Positions 18,673 through 28,712 of a stretch of 35,772 nt of DNA are shown in pieces; position 1 is the stretch's first letter; each line of letters opens with the position of its first letter. The stretch is from NCBI RefSeq assembly GCF_002873335.1, contig NZ_MCUW01000040.1, positions 1-35,772 on the forward strand, written 5' to 3'. The notes under the pieces were generated by a model, which was given only the letters and a program-made list of their open reading frames with translations, made no database searches and had not been told where the DNA came from. The DNA comes from Vibrio sp. 10N.286.49.B1 (GTDB lineage: Bacteria > Pseudomonadota > Gammaproteobacteria > Enterobacterales > Vibrionaceae). The translations under genes were made by a program, and so were the position numbers.

Positions 18673-20756
18673 GATGAAAACGCTGCAATTGTGGCCGTAA
18701 AATCGACAGGACGAACAAATTTAGTATCGCTCAAAGGAAGCTTACCATCGTATAGCTGCTCTAAATTGCTAAGCAATTGGACGGATTCAGACAAGGTATA
18801 GCAACTTTTCACTTGCAGCACTTGTTTTGTAAGCCATAGACTCAATCGGCTTTGACTTAGGTCATGCTGCTCAAGGGTTGTCAAGTATGACAGCATTTCA
18901 TCAATTAACAATTGCAAATTTTGTTGTCTAAGTGGTGATGGAACCCCCATGACCATAATAGTTTGCTTATTCCTAACCTTTATATCAATACCAAAATTCA
19001 GCAGTAAATCAGCTTGTGATTCTGCTTGCACTCTTTGCTCATCACTCACCTTCAAAGATAACGGCACGAGTAAAGGTTGCATCATTAATCGACCCGTCGT
19101 GGGGTTCAATTGAGCGTAAAGCTTATAAAATTCAGCCCGCTGTAGTGATACCAAGGCACAAATGGGCACAGCCTTGACCAGCACATAACGCTCTCCCACT
19201 ACACTCATCGCCTTGCCAATTTGTTCAATATTAATATCAAGGGTACTGGGTATGTCAGGCAATAGTTCATCCGATTTAGCCACGGTCTCTGAGGATAAGT
19301 GCGGGGTCTGGAGCAGGTCTTGATACACCTGTGCTTCAGCAAGACTTGGTGGCTTGGTCATCACTCGCTGCGAAGCATTCCTTTGAGAGGGATCGCTTGA
19401 TTTTTTAACCGATGATGTTTCTGGTGACCAATAATTTGCAGGGGAACGTTCAGCAATTTGATGATCCGCTCGCAACCCATCTTCCATTGAACGAGGCGAC
19501 GGTGTTTCTTGGCATGATGTTGCGTCTCGAGACTGAGTGGTATCTCGAGGTTGGTAGTCATTCCGCCCTGGATAGGCAGGTATGCTCTCTACCGCATCAA
19601 TGACTGAAGGTTCCACTGGATTAGCGTTTTCGTTGTTTATTATGCCGGGTCCAGCGACCAAGGCTTGATCATCACAAGTCTTTTGCTGACTCAGTGGCTT
19701 ATCAAGTGCCTCTGCTTGGCTAAATCCCGCACTAGAAGCTTGTGGAGCCTCTATCGATTTAGCCTGCACCAGGGCATCGCTTAGTGCTTGATAGATGAAA
19801 TCATGCACTAAGCGAGCTTGATGGAACCTCACTTCATGCTTTGCCGGGTGCACATTAACATCCACTTGATGTGGGTCGATATCGATAAACAACACAAAAG
19901 CCGCGTATTGCTCGGGGGCGAGACTCGATTCATAACTTTGCCTGATAGCATGATTGATCAACTTATCACGCATCATTCGGCCATTCACGTAACAGTACTG
20001 AAGATCGTTTTGTGCCCTGCCGCCTTCAGGTGTCGTAATCCAGCCATGAAGCTTAAGATCGTGGTGCTCTAGCTCAATTCTCAGCATGTGACGAACAAAT
20101 GCAGAGCCACACACTGAGGCAATTCTTTTTTCCGCCTGTTCCGAGGTTTTCGCCGCACGATACTGACGAATCAACTTACCATTGTGTTTAACATTGATTG
20201 ACACATCAAAACGACTCAGCGCGATTCTCTTCAATAACTCATCAATATGAGTGAATTCTGTTTTTTCAGTACGCAAAAACTTACGCCTAGCTGGCGTATT
20301 AAAAAATAGATCCAGCACCTCCACCGTGGTTCCGATAGGGTGGGCAGTAGGCTTTAGGCTGACCGTCATATCTCGGCCCTCCGCGTAAGCACTCCACGCT
20401 TGTTCTTGAGCGGCAGGTCTTGAGGTCATCGTAAGGCGAGAAACCGAACTAATGCTGGCCAATGCCTCACCACGAAACCCCAGGCTCACGATGGCTTCTA
20501 GGTCATCCAGTGTATGGATTTTTGACGTTGCATGACGGCTCAATGCAAGCTGCAGTTCATCTTTAACAATGCCCTTGCCATTATCACGAACCCTAATGAG
20601 TTTAGCGCCACCTTTTTCGATATCGATATCGATACGAGTGGCACCCGAATCGATGCTATTCTCCACCAGTTCTTTGATGACTGAAGCCGGTCTTTCAACT
20701 ACCTCTCCAGCGGCAATTTGGTTCGCTAATCTAGCGGGGAGAATTTTTATTGTCAC
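18669..20756 (-). CDS. mutL: DNA mismatch repair protein MutL
   Basis: MutL is the ATP-driven matchmaker that links mismatch-bound MutS to MutH and UvrD. The GHKL ATPase motifs are clear: [17 protein letters not shown] and [11 protein letters not shown] long variable linker (about residues 340-500) leads to a C-terminal dimerisation domain. No DQHA-x2-E-x4-E endonuclease motif is seen, as expected for a MutH-dependent system. I chose the GTG at 20754-20756 (695 residues, [20 protein letters not shown]) because it has TGGAG five bases upstream and matches the E. coli N-terminus. An ATG at 20783 in the same frame would add nine residues. Confidence 0.95.
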   Translation of the reverse strand: MTIKILPARLANQIAAGEVVERPASVIKELVENSIDSGATRIDIDIEKGGAKLIRVRDNGKGIVKDELQLALSRHATSKIHTLDDLEAIVSLGFRGEALASISSVSRLTMTSRPAAQEQAWSAYAEGRDMTVSLKPTAHPIGTTVEVLDLFFNTPARRKFLRTEKTEFTHIDELLKRIALSRFDVSINVKHNGKLIRQYRAAKTSEQAEKRIASVCGSAFVRHMLRIELEHHDLKLHGWITTPEGGRAQNDLQYCYVNGRMMRDKLINHAIRQSYESSLAPEQYAAFVLFIDIDPHQVDVNVHPAKHEVRFHQARLVHDFIYQALSDALVQAKSIEAPQASSAGFSQAEALDKPLSQQKTCDDQALVAGPGIINNENANPVEPSVIDAVESIPAYPGRNDYQPRDTTQSRDATSCQETPSPRSMEDGLRADHQIAERSPANYWSPETSSVKKSSDPSQRNASQRVMTKPPSLAEAQVYQDLLQTPHLSSETVAKSDELLPDIPSTLDINIEQIGKAMSVVGERYVLVKAVPICALVSLQRAEFYKLYAQLNPTTGRLMMQPLLVPLSLKVSDEQRVQAESQADLLLNFGIDIKVRNKQTIMVMGVPSPLRQQNLQLLIDEMLSYLTTLEQHDLSQSRLSLWLTKQVLQVKSCYTLSESVQLLSNLEQLYDGKLPLSDTKFVRPVDFTATIAAFSS

Positions 20757-20805
20757 ACTATTACTCCATGCCTTAAGGCACATTAGCTATCTGCATGGCG
20801 ACTGA

Positions 20806-22521
20806 TTAACGGTTAGGTATAATCAGGACCTGTCCGACCGCCAACTGATCTGAACGAAGTTTATTGGCTTCGCGGATACTCTGGACGGTCACATCATACT
20901 TAGACGCTATCTTTCCTAAAAACTCACCGCGTTTGACCGTATGTTTTCTCACAGGTAGGTCTTTAACACTCACCGATACTTTTAGCTTTTGACCTAATTT
21001 TAGCGTGTCAGACCTAAGGTTGTTCTCACGTTTGATATCCGCAACAGAAACCTTGTATTTATTCGCTATCTTACCAAGGTAATCACCTTTAACCACGGTA
21101 TGGGTCACAATGCGGGTTTCAACTGTATTTACCTTATTACTCACTTTGACTGGCGCTGCATTGCCAGGAATAACAAGCACCTGTCCAACCGCTAGCCCAT
21201 TGCTTTTGAGTTTATTGGCGGATTTAATATTGGCGACCGATGAGCCATATTGTTCGGCAATAACCGATAAGGATTCCCCGCGCTTCACCGTGTGTTTTCT
21301 TTGCTGCCCTTTATTAGCAAACAATGTTCCTTCAGGTGGGTTTTCCTCGAAATATTGAACCAACGCTTTTGCCAAAGCTCGAGCTAGCTTATCTTGATGG
21401 CTACGCGTGGTAAGCAGTCGCTCCTCTCCAGGGTTAGAGATAAACCCTGTTTCAACGAGTACAGAAGGAATATCTGGCGATTTCAGAACCGCCAAGCTGG
21501 CATTAACGGGCTCTTTCTTATGCAAATGAGCAACTTTGCCCATTTCTTTTAGAATCTTAGTGGCAACCTTATACCCCTCTTTTTGAGAGTGACTAAATTG
21601 CAAATCAAGCAACGTTTGACTGACATTTTTATCATTGGAGTTTTTGGCTAACGCCTCACCAGCCCCACCGAGTAATTCGGATTGCTGTTCATGGTTTTCA
21701 ACCCAGCGGGCTATCTCAGTATTTGCTCGTCTCGTATTGAGGACAAAGACAGAGGCACCTCGAGGTTGTGGTGTTCTAAATGCATCCGCATGAATTGAGA
21801 CCAATAGATGAGCTTTATTTTTTCGGGCTATGTCGGAGCGTTTGTTGAGGTTGACAAAATAATCCCCACGTCGAGTCAAGACGGCTCTCATTCCTGGAAT
21901 CGCATCAATTTGAGCGGCTAATTTCTTCGAAACACTCAGAGTGACATGCTTTTCGTATTTATTTGTCGGACCGATAGACCCTGGGTCTTCTCCGCCGTGT
22001 CCAGCATCAATTGCCACCACTATATCTGCGGTACCGCGCAGTTGTGAGGCATCACGACTGACCTCTGTTTTACTGTTTGCCACTGCCACAGGTTTTGGCG
22101 TTGCGGCTTTCCCATGAGGGAAGTCAATCACAAGCCGATGACCATACTGCCCGCCCGGTGTCGGGTTTAGCGTAAATAACTGAGGCGTCGAGGCTTGTTT
22201 CAACTCAAAAACAAGGCGGTAGGTCCCTTTTTTGGGTGGAGAGCTTTTTCTCACTTTACTCAGTACAGGGCTATCCGAGACATTAAGCGGAAGCTTAGTA
22301 TTCAAGGTCGTGTCGTTGAGATCGACCACAATACGACTAGGTCCAGACAGTGAAAAATAGCTGAAGTCCGCTTTTGACTTGAGGTCAATAACGACTCGAG
22401 TTTCATCCGGTGACGGCCAAACACGTATCCCTTCAAGCGTATTAGAGAACGCTAGACTAGGAAACAATAGCAACACCGCCAGCATGATCCCTTTCATGCG
22501 ACTAAACAAACGATTGATCAA
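20806..22521 (-). CDS. amiB: N-acetylmuramoyl-L-alanine amidase AmiB with three LysM domains
   Basis: AmiB is the periplasmic zinc amidase that splits septal peptidoglycan for daughter-cell separation, normally activated by EnvC/LytM factors. The 571 residues have a signal peptide (about 1-26), an AMIN domain (about 28-135) that targets septal wall, and an amidase_3 domain (about 165-390). Zinc and catalytic residues are His175 ([10 protein letters not shown]), Glu190, His244 (SIHAD) and Glu358 (VETGF). Three LysM repeats follow, at about 409-452, 473-516 and 526-569. The start is TTG overlapping the tsaE stop (TTGA), with TTGGAG just upstream, indicating coupled translation. Confidence 0.96.
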   Translation of the reverse strand: MINRLFSRMKGIMLAVLLLFPSLAFSNTLEGIRVWPSPDETRVVIDLKSKADFSYFSLSGPSRIVVDLNDTTLNTKLPLNVSDSPVLSKVRKSSPPKKGTYRLVFELKQASTPQLFTLNPTPGGQYGHRLVIDFPHGKAATPKPVAVANSKTEVSRDASQLRGTADIVVAIDAGHGGEDPGSIGPTNKYEKHVTLSVSKKLAAQIDAIPGMRAVLTRRGDYFVNLNKRSDIARKNKAHLLVSIHADAFRTPQPRGASVFVLNTRRANTEIARWVENHEQQSELLGGAGEALAKNSNDKNVSQTLLDLQFSHSQKEGYKVATKILKEMGKVAHLHKKEPVNASLAVLKSPDIPSVLVETGFISNPGEERLLTTRSHQDKLARALAKALVQYFEENPPEGTLFANKGQQRKHTVKRGESLSVIAEQYGSSVANIKSANKLKSNGLAVGQVLVIPGNAAPVKVSNKVNTVETRIVTHTVVKGDYLGKIANKYKVSVADIKRENNLRSDTLKLGQKLKVSVSVKDLPVRKHTVKRGEFLGKIASKYDVTVQSIREANKLRSDQLAVGQVLIIPNR

Positions 22522-22985
22522 TTTAACTCCAATTGACTAATTAGCTGACGTCCATATTCAGAATTTGCCGTGAAGGTTATCTCACGGGCTTCACCCACGT
22601 ATCGTAAATCAATGTCGAGATCGGCATCAGGTAAAACACCGGCCCCTTTCTCAGGCCACTCTACCAAGCATATTGCATCGTCAGAAAAATAGTCTCGAAT
22701 GCCCATAAATTCGAGTTCTTCAGGATCCGCTAATCGGTATAAATCAAAGTGATAAATATTCCACTGTTTCAATTGATAAGGTTCAACAAGGGTATACGTT
22801 GGGCTCTTTACGTTACCCTTATGTCCCTGACTTTGGATGAACCCCCGACTAAAGGTTGTTTTCCCAGCACCAAGATCACCATGCAAATAGATTGTTGTTT
22901 GTTTTGAGCAAAGATTAGCTAATTTAGTTCCAATTAAAACTGTCTCTGATTCATCTGCTAAGGCAAATTTTTTAGTGTTCATCAC
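22518..22985 (-). CDS. tsaE: tRNA threonylcarbamoyladenosine biosynthesis ATPase TsaE
   Basis: TsaE is the ATPase partner of TsaB and TsaD in making t6A37 on ANN-decoding tRNAs. The 155 residues carry the Walker A motif GDLGAGKT (36-43), the family block [28 protein letters not shown] and LVEWPEKG. The reading starts GTG-ATG; the ATG at 22982 (154 residues) is the more usual choice. It is the first gene of the amiB-mutL-miaA-hfq operon and is divergent from queG. In E. coli nnr (yjeF) lies between queG and tsaE; here there is only a 243-bp intergenic gap. Confidence 0.96.
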   Translation of the reverse strand: MMNTKKFALADESETVLIGTKLANLCSKQTTIYLHGDLGAGKTTFSRGFIQSQGHKGNVKSPTYTLVEPYQLKQWNIYHFDLYRLADPEELEFMGIRDYFSDDAICLVEWPEKGAGVLPDADLDIDLRYVGEAREITFTANSEYGRQLISQLELN

Positions 22986-23228
22986 GTTTTTCTCTGAATA
23001 CGTCGGTTATAAGATGAAATAGTAAACTGTGTCGGTTTTTATAGACAAGCATTGTTGTGTAAGTAATTAGAAAATTTACCATTAAATACCATGATTCCCT
23101 ACTGACACCGCTCAATTTCGTGTAATCCTCATACACAAACTAGGATATCTGCTTTTTTTATACTCATACTTTGGACACAAACCGATTTGAGTATAGAATA
23201 CGCGTCCTTTTTAAGTAGAGTCATCGTG

Positions 23229-24356
23229 ATGGATTTAGAGAAGCTAGCTAACGACATTAAGTCTTGGGCCAAAGAACTGGGTTTTCAAAAAGCCGGTATT
23301 AGTGATATCGCCTTAGAAGACCAAGAAGCTTCACTGACTCGCTGGATAGAGGCCGGCTATCACGGTGAAATGGCATGGATGGAGTCCAACCAAGATTTAC
23401 GCATTCATCCTGATAAACTCCACCCCAACACCTGTCGCATTATCAGCGTTCGCATGAACTACTTACCTGAGGATGCGCATTTTGCCAGTAACCTCGAAGA
23501 CAAGCACACAGGCTATATCAGTCGCTATGCCCTAGGGCGCGACTACCACAAGCTCATTCGTAACCAATTAAAAAAGCTTGGCCAAAAGATAGAGCACGAA
23601 GTCGGCACACTCGGCTATCGCCCATTTGTCGATTCAGCGCCTGTCCTTGAACGCCCATTAGCAGAAAAAGCCGGATTGGGTTGGACAGGCAAGCACTCTT
23701 TGATACTGGATCAAGAAGCTGGTTCATGGTTTTTTCTTGGTGAGTTGTTTATTGATCTACCACTGCCTGTAGACAAAGCTGTCGAAAACCAATGCGGGAA
23801 ATGCACGGCATGTGTTACCTCTTGCCCAACTAATGCCATCTTGGAGGATGGCGTTGTCGATGCTAGGCGTTGCATTTCTTATTTAACCATCGAATACGAT
23901 GGGATTATTCCAGAAGAATTTCGTGATGCTATTGGCAATCGAATCTATGGCTGTGATGATTGCCAATTGGTTTGCCCGTGGAATCGCTTCTCGAAGCTTA
24001 GTCCTCAAGCCGACTTTCAACGTCGCCCTGTATTTAAAGACCTAGACCTAACCACTTTACTTACTTGGGATGAAGCCACATTTCTAAAAAATATGGAAGG
24101 GTCTGCCATTCGACGTATTGGCCACCAACAATGGCAACGCAATATTATCATCGCAATGGGTAACGCTTCTTTTAAACAGGCTTATGTTGTCTTGTTAGAG
24201 CAACTTAAAGGTCACAGCACACTACTTGATGTCCATATCGATTGGGCACTCAATAAACTGCACGCACAAATCGATACGCCGTTACTAAAGAAAATCGATA
24301 TAAGAAACCAACGTCTAATCCGAATAGTACAAAAAGGGTTAACCCGCGATTCATAG
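23229..24356 (+). CDS. queG: Epoxyqueuosine reductase QueG
   Basis: QueG reduces epoxyqueuosine to queuosine at the wobble base of GUN tRNAs, using cobalamin and two 4Fe-4S clusters. I start at the ATG 23229 (375 residues, MDLEKLANDIKSWAKELGF), which matches the E. coli N-terminus; an upstream TTG at 23187 lies in likely promoter sequence (TATAGAAT). The cobalamin-binding N-terminal domain contains YALGRDYHKL and FVDSAPVLERPLAEKAGLGW. Ferredoxin-type cysteines are in CGKCTACVTSCPT, RRCISYL and CDDCQLVCPWN, and HEAT-like repeats form the C-terminus. It is divergent from tsaE. Confidence 0.96.
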   Translation: MDLEKLANDIKSWAKELGFQKAGISDIALEDQEASLTRWIEAGYHGEMAWMESNQDLRIHPDKLHPNTCRIISVRMNYLPEDAHFASNLEDKHTGYISRYALGRDYHKLIRNQLKKLGQKIEHEVGTLGYRPFVDSAPVLERPLAEKAGLGWTGKHSLILDQEAGSWFFLGELFIDLPLPVDKAVENQCGKCTACVTSCPTNAILEDGVVDARRCISYLTIEYDGIIPEEFRDAIGNRIYGCDDCQLVCPWNRFSKLSPQADFQRRPVFKDLDLTTLLTWDEATFLKNMEGSAIRRIGHQQWQRNIIIAMGNASFKQAYVVLLEQLKGHSTLLDVHIDWALNKLHAQIDTPLLKKIDIRNQRLIRIVQKGLTRDS

Positions 24357-24517
24357 GCTTAGGCTATTTGGTGTACGATTTCCCAATAAATCAATTAAAT
24401 TTTCTTGACTAACATCTCAAATTTGAATTTGTGGAAAAAAAACAATTTCATTCCAACGCTAAGCCCCAGAATTCAGGTTAAACACAGACGCAATATATGA
24501 TTAGGATCAAATAAGTG

Positions 24518-24551
24518 TCAGTTGATGATCATTTAAATAATCATCAACTGA
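24518..24551. repeat. 34-bp near-perfect palindrome
   Basis: Twelve-base arms TCAGTTGATGAT and ATCATCAACTGA flank C-ATTTAAAT-A. The centre is itself a palindrome, so only one base pair of the whole is mismatched. It lies 160 bp downstream of queG. There is no U-tract, so it is not a standard terminator. It could be a protein-binding site or a cruciform. Confidence 0.9.
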
Positions 24552-24685
24552 ACAGGGAAATCTATAAAAATCATTAAATAACAATATCTTACCATGTTAT
24601 TCGATAGTTTTTACCGCACTGGGAAATGTAAAGATCTTTCAAGCACTCAACAATGATAAATATCAGAAACAACTTATCAACCAAG

Positions 24686-24694
24686 TTATCCACA
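24686..24694 (+). promoter_or_regulatory. DnaA box 1 (perfect)
   Basis: TTATCCACA, an exact match to the high-affinity DnaA box consensus, on the plus strand. It forms an inverted pair with the box at 24705-24713, with 10 bp between them. Confidence 0.75.
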
Positions 24695-24704
24695 TCCAAT
24701 TTAG

Positions 24705-24713
24705 TGTGGATAA
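24705..24713 (-). promoter_or_regulatory. DnaA box 2 (perfect, inverted)
   Basis: TGTGGATAA on the plus strand, that is TTATCCACA on the minus strand, again an exact match. Two exact 9-mers within 28 bp are unlikely by chance. Confidence 0.75.
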
Positions 24714-24760
24714 GTCTGTTAATTTAAATGTAAACATGCAGTAGAAACGGGCTTTAGCCC

Positions 24761-24769
24761 ATATCCACA
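24761..24769 (+). promoter_or_regulatory. DnaA box 3 (8 of 9)
   Basis: ATATCCACA differs from TTATCCACA only at the first base and has the same direction as box 1. A weaker candidate, TGTGGAAAA, is at 24430-24438. Confidence 0.5.
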
Positions 24770-25044
24770 ACGTTGAATAACTTCGAGAATAGCAGCCTGC
24801 CCACATCAATAAGGCTTAAAATCAACCTGACATCGATGAACGTTACAAACTAACTAAATTTTGGAGTGATGCTTCTCAGCATTAGGAAAGAGCGCGCAGC
24901 GAAAGGACGAAGTTTCTCAACTTGGCTTATATAGAATGCTGCGTTTTAGCTTTCTATTCAAAGAAAGCAAAGCGATACACCAACCTCTTCCTTTTAGGTA
25001 AGGAAGACAGTCTAAACTCTTTTTGAGTGTATGGACGCTTAAAA

Positions 25045-25120
25045 TGGAGCGATACATCGGGTTCGAACCGATGACCTCAACCTTGGCAAGGTTGCGCTCT
25101 ACCAACTGAGCTAGTATCGC
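25045..25120 (-). tRNA. tRNA-Gly (GCC), copy 1
   Basis: A complete 76-nt cloverleaf on the minus strand. The acceptor stem is GCGATAC/GTATCGC, the D arm GCTC/GAGC, the anticodon stem CAACC/GGTTG with loop TTGCCAA (anticodon GCC), and the T arm ATCGG-TTCGAAC-CCGAT. The discriminator is U and CCA is encoded. U73 and the C2:G71 pair are glycine identity features. It is the last gene of the five-tRNA array. Confidence 0.97.
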
Positions 25121-25150
25121 ATATCAACAGCAAGTGCTATTGATTAAATG

Positions 25151-25227
<77 letters not shown>

Positions 25228-25282
25228 TCCGAATTGTAGTCACCGTTAAGTACCGTGAGAACTTACATCTTCCAAAGGAAAA

Positions 25283-25358
25283 TGGAGCGATACATCGGGT
25301 TCGAACCGATGACCTCAACCTTGGCAAGGTTGCGCTCTACCAACTGAGCTAGTATCGC
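25283..25358 (-). tRNA. tRNA-Gly (GCC), copy 2
   Basis: Identical in sequence to copy 1 over all 76 nt, including the encoded CCA. It is followed (in transcription order) by a spacer of 55 nt and the initiator tRNA of the next unit. Confidence 0.97.
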
Positions 25359-25388
25359 ATATCAACAGCAAGTGCTATTGATTAAAAA

Positions 25389-25465
<77 letters not shown>

Positions 25466-25522
25466 TCCGAATTGTGTCACCGTTAAGTACCGTGAGAACT
25501 TATACTTTGCCACTTAAAAAAG

Positions 25523-25598
25523 TGGAGCGATACATCGGGTTCGAACCGATGACCTCAACCTTGGCAAGGTTGCGCTCTACCAACTGAGCTAGTATCGC
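25523..25598 (-). tRNA. tRNA-Gly (GCC), copy 3 (first transcribed)
   Basis: Same 76-nt sequence as the other two glycine copies. It begins about 25 nt downstream of a strong promoter and is the first gene in the array. Confidence 0.97.
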
Positions 25599-25629
25599 AT
25601 TGAACGTCTTTCGTCGTTCAGGGCTGCGA

Positions 25630-25657
25630 ATTATAAGAGCATTTTTTTGTGATGCAA
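25630..25657 (-). promoter_or_regulatory. Promoter of the tRNA array
   Basis: On the minus strand -35 TTGCAT (25652-25657), a 16-bp spacer, and a perfect -10 TATAAT (25630-25635), followed by the GC-rich discriminator TCGCAGCCC typical of stable RNA promoters under stringent control. An A/T-rich stretch lies upstream (25660-25725) and could act as an UP element. Confidence 0.85.
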
Positions 25658-25775
25658 GTCCTATCGATAAAAAACATTCATTTTTTTTCTGTTTGATGGA
25701 AAAGCACACAAAAATACCTTATTTTTCTTGAAACTAGGATAAATCAGCCCCGCTATAATTAATAAGAGTTACTCA

Positions 25776-26321
25776 CTAAATCGAAAAAATAGTATCACGA
25801 TAGTATTTAAGCTCTGCAATTGATTCACGAATATCATCCATAGCTAAGTGTGTACCTTGTTTAGTAAACCCGTCTAACACCTCTGGCTTCCAACGTCGTG
25901 TCAATTCTTTCAACGTACTGACGTCGATATAGCGATAGTGAAAGTACTGCTCTAGCTCAGGCATGTGTTTGTACAAAAAACGGCGATCTTGACCAATGCT
26001 GTTTCCACAAATTGGTGATACGCCTTTGGGCACCCATTTTTCAAGAAAGGCAACCGTTTCTTCAATGGCTTGTTGCTCGGTGTATGAACTTTCTGTCACT
26101 CGATCAACTAACCCACTCGCCGTGTGAGTATTCGTGCACCAGTCATCCATTTTTTCCAATTCACTGTTCGGCTGATGAATCGCAATCACCGGGCCTTCAG
26201 CGAGTATATTCAGCTGGCTGTCGGTAACAATACTCGCAATCTCAATGATTTTATGTTGCTCAGGATCGAGCCCTGTCATCTCCAGATCAACCCAGATTAA
26301 ATTCTGATCACTAAAAGACAT
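25776..26321 (-). CDS. orn: Oligoribonuclease
   Basis: Orn is a 3'-to-5' exonuclease that clears 2-5 nt RNAs and the pGpG product of cyclic-di-GMP breakdown. The 181 residues are full length with DEDDh catalytic residues: Asp12 and Glu14 in [10 protein letters not shown], the aspartate in [10 protein letters not shown], and the His/Asp pair in [12 protein letters not shown]. It is divergent from rsgA, as in E. coli, and lies directly upstream of the tRNA array on the same strand. A weak promoter with TATAGT is in the 97-bp gap. Confidence 0.97.
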   Translation of the reverse strand: MSFSDQNLIWVDLEMTGLDPEQHKIIEIASIVTDSQLNILAEGPVIAIHQPNSELEKMDDWCTNTHTASGLVDRVTESSYTEQQAIEETVAFLEKWVPKGVSPICGNSIGQDRRFLYKHMPELEQYFHYRYIDVSTLKELTRRWKPEVLDGFTKQGTHLAMDDIRESIAELKYYRDTIFSI

Positions 26322-26418
26322 ATCGCCCTCGTCTATTTGTTTTCTGCCAAAAGAGGTACTATACCGAAATAAATTTCAGTAACCCAAATGGTTTGATGCT
26401 TAGCATCATAGAATTATC

Positions 26419-27474
26419 GTGGCGAAAAAGAAAAAACTGACTAAAGGTCAAGTGCGTCGAGTACGCAGTAACCAAAGCAAAAAGCTAAAACAAGAAGAAG
26501 CCATACAGTGGGATGAATCCATGCTGGGATCGGTGAAACAAGGTTTAGTAATTACTCGTTTTGGTCAACATGCCGATATTGAAGACCTTGAAACTCAAGA
26601 AGTTCATCGCTGTAACTTACGACGAGGAATTGAATCTCTAGTTTCAGGGGATCACGTAAAATGGCGTGTCGGTATCGAATCCATGCATGGTATTTCTGGC
26701 GTTGTTGAAGCCGTAGAGCCTCGCACTTCTATCTTAACGCGTCCAGATTATTACGACGGTCTTAAACCGGTAGCTGCCAACGTTGACCAAATGGTGATCG
26801 TGTCTGCCATCGCGCCCGATCTCTCATTTAACATTATCGATCGCTATCTAGTTGCGTCAGAAACCCTGCAGATCGCCCCATTGTTGGTGCTAAACAAGGT
26901 TGATTTAATCGCTGAAGAAGATAAAGCGGCCATTTACGCTTCCCTTAATGCCTACAAAGGTATCGGGTATGACGTGGCTTTTGTGAGTAAAGAGACCGGC
27001 GAAGGCATAAAAGAGCTCGAGGGCTATCTACAAGGAAAAGTGAACATTTTTGTCGGGCAATCTGGGGTTGGAAAATCCAGCCTAGTCAATGCGTTGATGC
27101 CAGAGCTCGATATTGAAGAAGGCGTGATTTCGACAAATTCGGGGCTTGGTCAACATACCACGACAGCCGCACGTCTTTATCACTTTCCGTCCGGTGGCGA
27201 TCTCATCGACTCCCCTGGCGTCCGAGAGTTTGGCTTATGGCACCTAGAGTCTAACGAGATTACAGAAGCCTTTGTTGAGTTCCGACCTTACCTTGGTGGT
27301 TGTAAGTTTAGAGACTGTAAACACCTTGATGATCCGGGTTGTATTTTGCGAGAAGCGGTTGAAAACGGCAATATCGCAAGAGGTCGCTTTGATAATTATC
27401 ATCGTATTCTTGACAGCATGGTAGAAAACAAAGCGAACCGACAATACTCTCGTAGCAAAAAGGCAGACCTGTAA
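26419..27474 (+). CDS. rsgA: Small ribosomal subunit biogenesis GTPase RsgA
   Basis: RsgA is a circularly permuted GTPase that checks late 30S assembly and releases RbfA. The 351 residues have a basic N-terminus ([14 protein letters not shown]), an OB fold (about 35-105) and a G domain with permuted motif order: G4 LNKVDL before G1 GQSGVGKSS, then G3 DSPGV. A zinc-binding tail has [14 protein letters not shown]. It starts at GTG 26419. A perfect inverted repeat TGATGC-TTA-GCATCA lies 10 bp before the start (26394-26408), role unknown. psd follows after 137 bp. Confidence 0.97.
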   Translation: MAKKKKLTKGQVRRVRSNQSKKLKQEEAIQWDESMLGSVKQGLVITRFGQHADIEDLETQEVHRCNLRRGIESLVSGDHVKWRVGIESMHGISGVVEAVEPRTSILTRPDYYDGLKPVAANVDQMVIVSAIAPDLSFNIIDRYLVASETLQIAPLLVLNKVDLIAEEDKAAIYASLNAYKGIGYDVAFVSKETGEGIKELEGYLQGKVNIFVGQSGVGKSSLVNALMPELDIEEGVISTNSGLGQHTTTAARLYHFPSGGDLIDSPGVREFGLWHLESNEITEAFVEFRPYLGGCKFRDCKHLDDPGCILREAVENGNIARGRFDNYHRILDSMVENKANRQYSRSKKADL

Positions 27475-27611
27475 ATTCATTTGAATTTGGAATGCATATT
27501 ACGCTTAGTGTCAGTCCTTAAGCTTGACTAGGTACTGACATTTTACGAGATTTATTTTACTATCTCGCGCCCTAGACTCGAAACTCTCAATTAATGTTGG
27601 AATAGTAAGCA

Positions 27612-28484
27612 ATGGATAAGATTAAAGTTGGACTTCAATATTGGATACCACAGCACGGACTAACCCGTCTGGTTGGTAAACTGGCATCGGCTAAAGCTGG
27701 TGGTCTAACAACAGCAATCATTCGTTGGTTTGTAAAACAATATAACGTCAACCTGGACGAAGCTCTGTACTCAGACCCCGCTCATTTCGACACGTTTAAT
27801 GAGTTTTTTGTTCGTGAATTAAAACCTGGCGCCCGCCCTATTACAGACGGTGACCATGTTCTTGTTCACCCCGCAGACGCGTGTGTCAGCCAATTCGGCC
27901 CAATTGAAGATGGTCAGCTTATTCAGGCGAAAAACCATCGCTATACCGCTCAAGAGCTACTTGGTGGCAATGAAAAGCTTGCGCAAGAGTTCACCGACGG
28001 TGAATTTGCCACGTTGTATCTGTCTCCACGTGATTACCATCGCGTGCACATGCCTTGTGATGGAACACTTCGTCAAATGATTTATGTCCCTGGCGATCTA
28101 TTTTCAGTGAACCCACTCACCGCAGAGAACGTACCAAACCTTTTCGCCCGAAATGAGCGAGTGGTTTGTATCTTCGATACCGAATTTGGCCCAATGGCAC
28201 AAGTACTTGTCGGTGCAACCATTGTGGGTAGTATTGAGCTCATTTGGGCTGGGACAGTGACGCCTCCAACAGGCAGTTCAGTTCATACATGGGACTACCC
28301 AGCAGAAGGCAACAAGTCGGTGGTATTGAAAAAAGGCCAGGAAATGGGCCGCTTTAAGCTAGGCTCAACGGTCATCAACCTTTTTGCCAAAGATAGTGTT
28401 CACTTTGATGAAACGATGGTCAATACCGCAACAACCGTGATGGGTACGCCATACGCACACCGTGCCGATAACAGCGTCAACTAA
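27612..28484 (+). CDS. psd: Phosphatidylserine decarboxylase proenzyme
   Basis: Psd makes phosphatidylethanolamine from phosphatidylserine at the inner membrane. The proenzyme cleaves itself to create a pyruvoyl group. The 290 residues contain [22 protein letters not shown] (with a catalytic histidine) and the processing site LGST; cleavage would fall between Gly251 and Ser252. It is shorter than E. coli Psd (322), which has an extra acidic tail. It follows rsgA, as in E. coli, and ends at a strong terminator. Confidence 0.97.
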   Translation: MDKIKVGLQYWIPQHGLTRLVGKLASAKAGGLTTAIIRWFVKQYNVNLDEALYSDPAHFDTFNEFFVRELKPGARPITDGDHVLVHPADACVSQFGPIEDGQLIQAKNHRYTAQELLGGNEKLAQEFTDGEFATLYLSPRDYHRVHMPCDGTLRQMIYVPGDLFSVNPLTAENVPNLFARNERVVCIFDTEFGPMAQVLVGATIVGSIELIWAGTVTPPTGSSVHTWDYPAEGNKSVVLKKGQEMGRFKLGSTVINLFAKDSVHFDETMVNTATTVMGTPYAHRADNSVN

Positions 28485-28507
28485 ATCACGCTTGTGTAAT
28501 CTTGTTT

Positions 28508-28545
28508 AAAATAACGGCGCAGCTTTGCGCCGTTATTTATTCTTG
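28508..28545 (+). terminator. Intrinsic terminator of psd
   Basis: A 13-bp perfect stem AAATAACGGCGCA/TGCGCCGTTATTT (28509-28521 and 28526-28538) with loop GCTT, followed by ATTCTT. Confidence 0.9.
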
Positions 28546-28712
28546 CTTAACGCCGCTTTATCGATGCCTTTCAGCCATAATCGTTGACGCAAAACAACAT
28601 TCCCACCAATAATTTACGCTTGTTTTCAAAACTCTAACGGCAGTCTAAGACCCTAGTACGATTATATTTTAATCTATCGAGTAGTTTGCTTTCACTCGAG
28701 ATAACACTGCCT

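Larger units (their letters stand above)
24357..25044. other. Gene-free region between queG and the tRNA cluster, possible datA-like locus
   Basis: No convincing gene is seen in these 688 bp on either strand; the sequence is AT-rich. It holds a 34-bp near-perfect palindrome (24518-24551), a group of DnaA boxes (24686-24769) and a few small hairpins. The latter include TCTTCCTT/AAGGAAGA at 24986-25007 and GGGC/GCCC at 24749-24760, without a clear U-tract. The E. coli DnaA-titration locus datA lies in the same neighbourhood (between glyVXY and queG). Whether this region does the same job is inference. Confidence 0.6.

Noticed and set aside
24400..24720. IHF site near the DnaA boxes
   Set aside because: Several partial matches (for example AATCAATTAAATT and TATCAACCAAGTT) fail the WATCAA-N4-TTR spacing, so I cannot support one.
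24749..24760. GGGC-TTTA-GCCC hairpin as terminator of the tRNA array
   Set aside because: Only a 4-bp stem with a weak U-tract and about 285 nt from the last tRNA; too weak to call.
25060..25100. Reading the glycine tRNA anticodon as GGC (Ala)
   Set aside because: The plus strand shows TTGGCAA, but the gene is on the minus strand, where the loop is TTGCCAA with anticodon GCC; the acceptor stem lacks G3:U70 and has U73, which fits glycine.
25728..25759. Plus-strand promoter TTGAAA ... TATAAT between the tRNA array and orn
   Set aside because: Spacing is 20 bp and it would fire into the antisense of orn; probably chance in AT-rich sequence.
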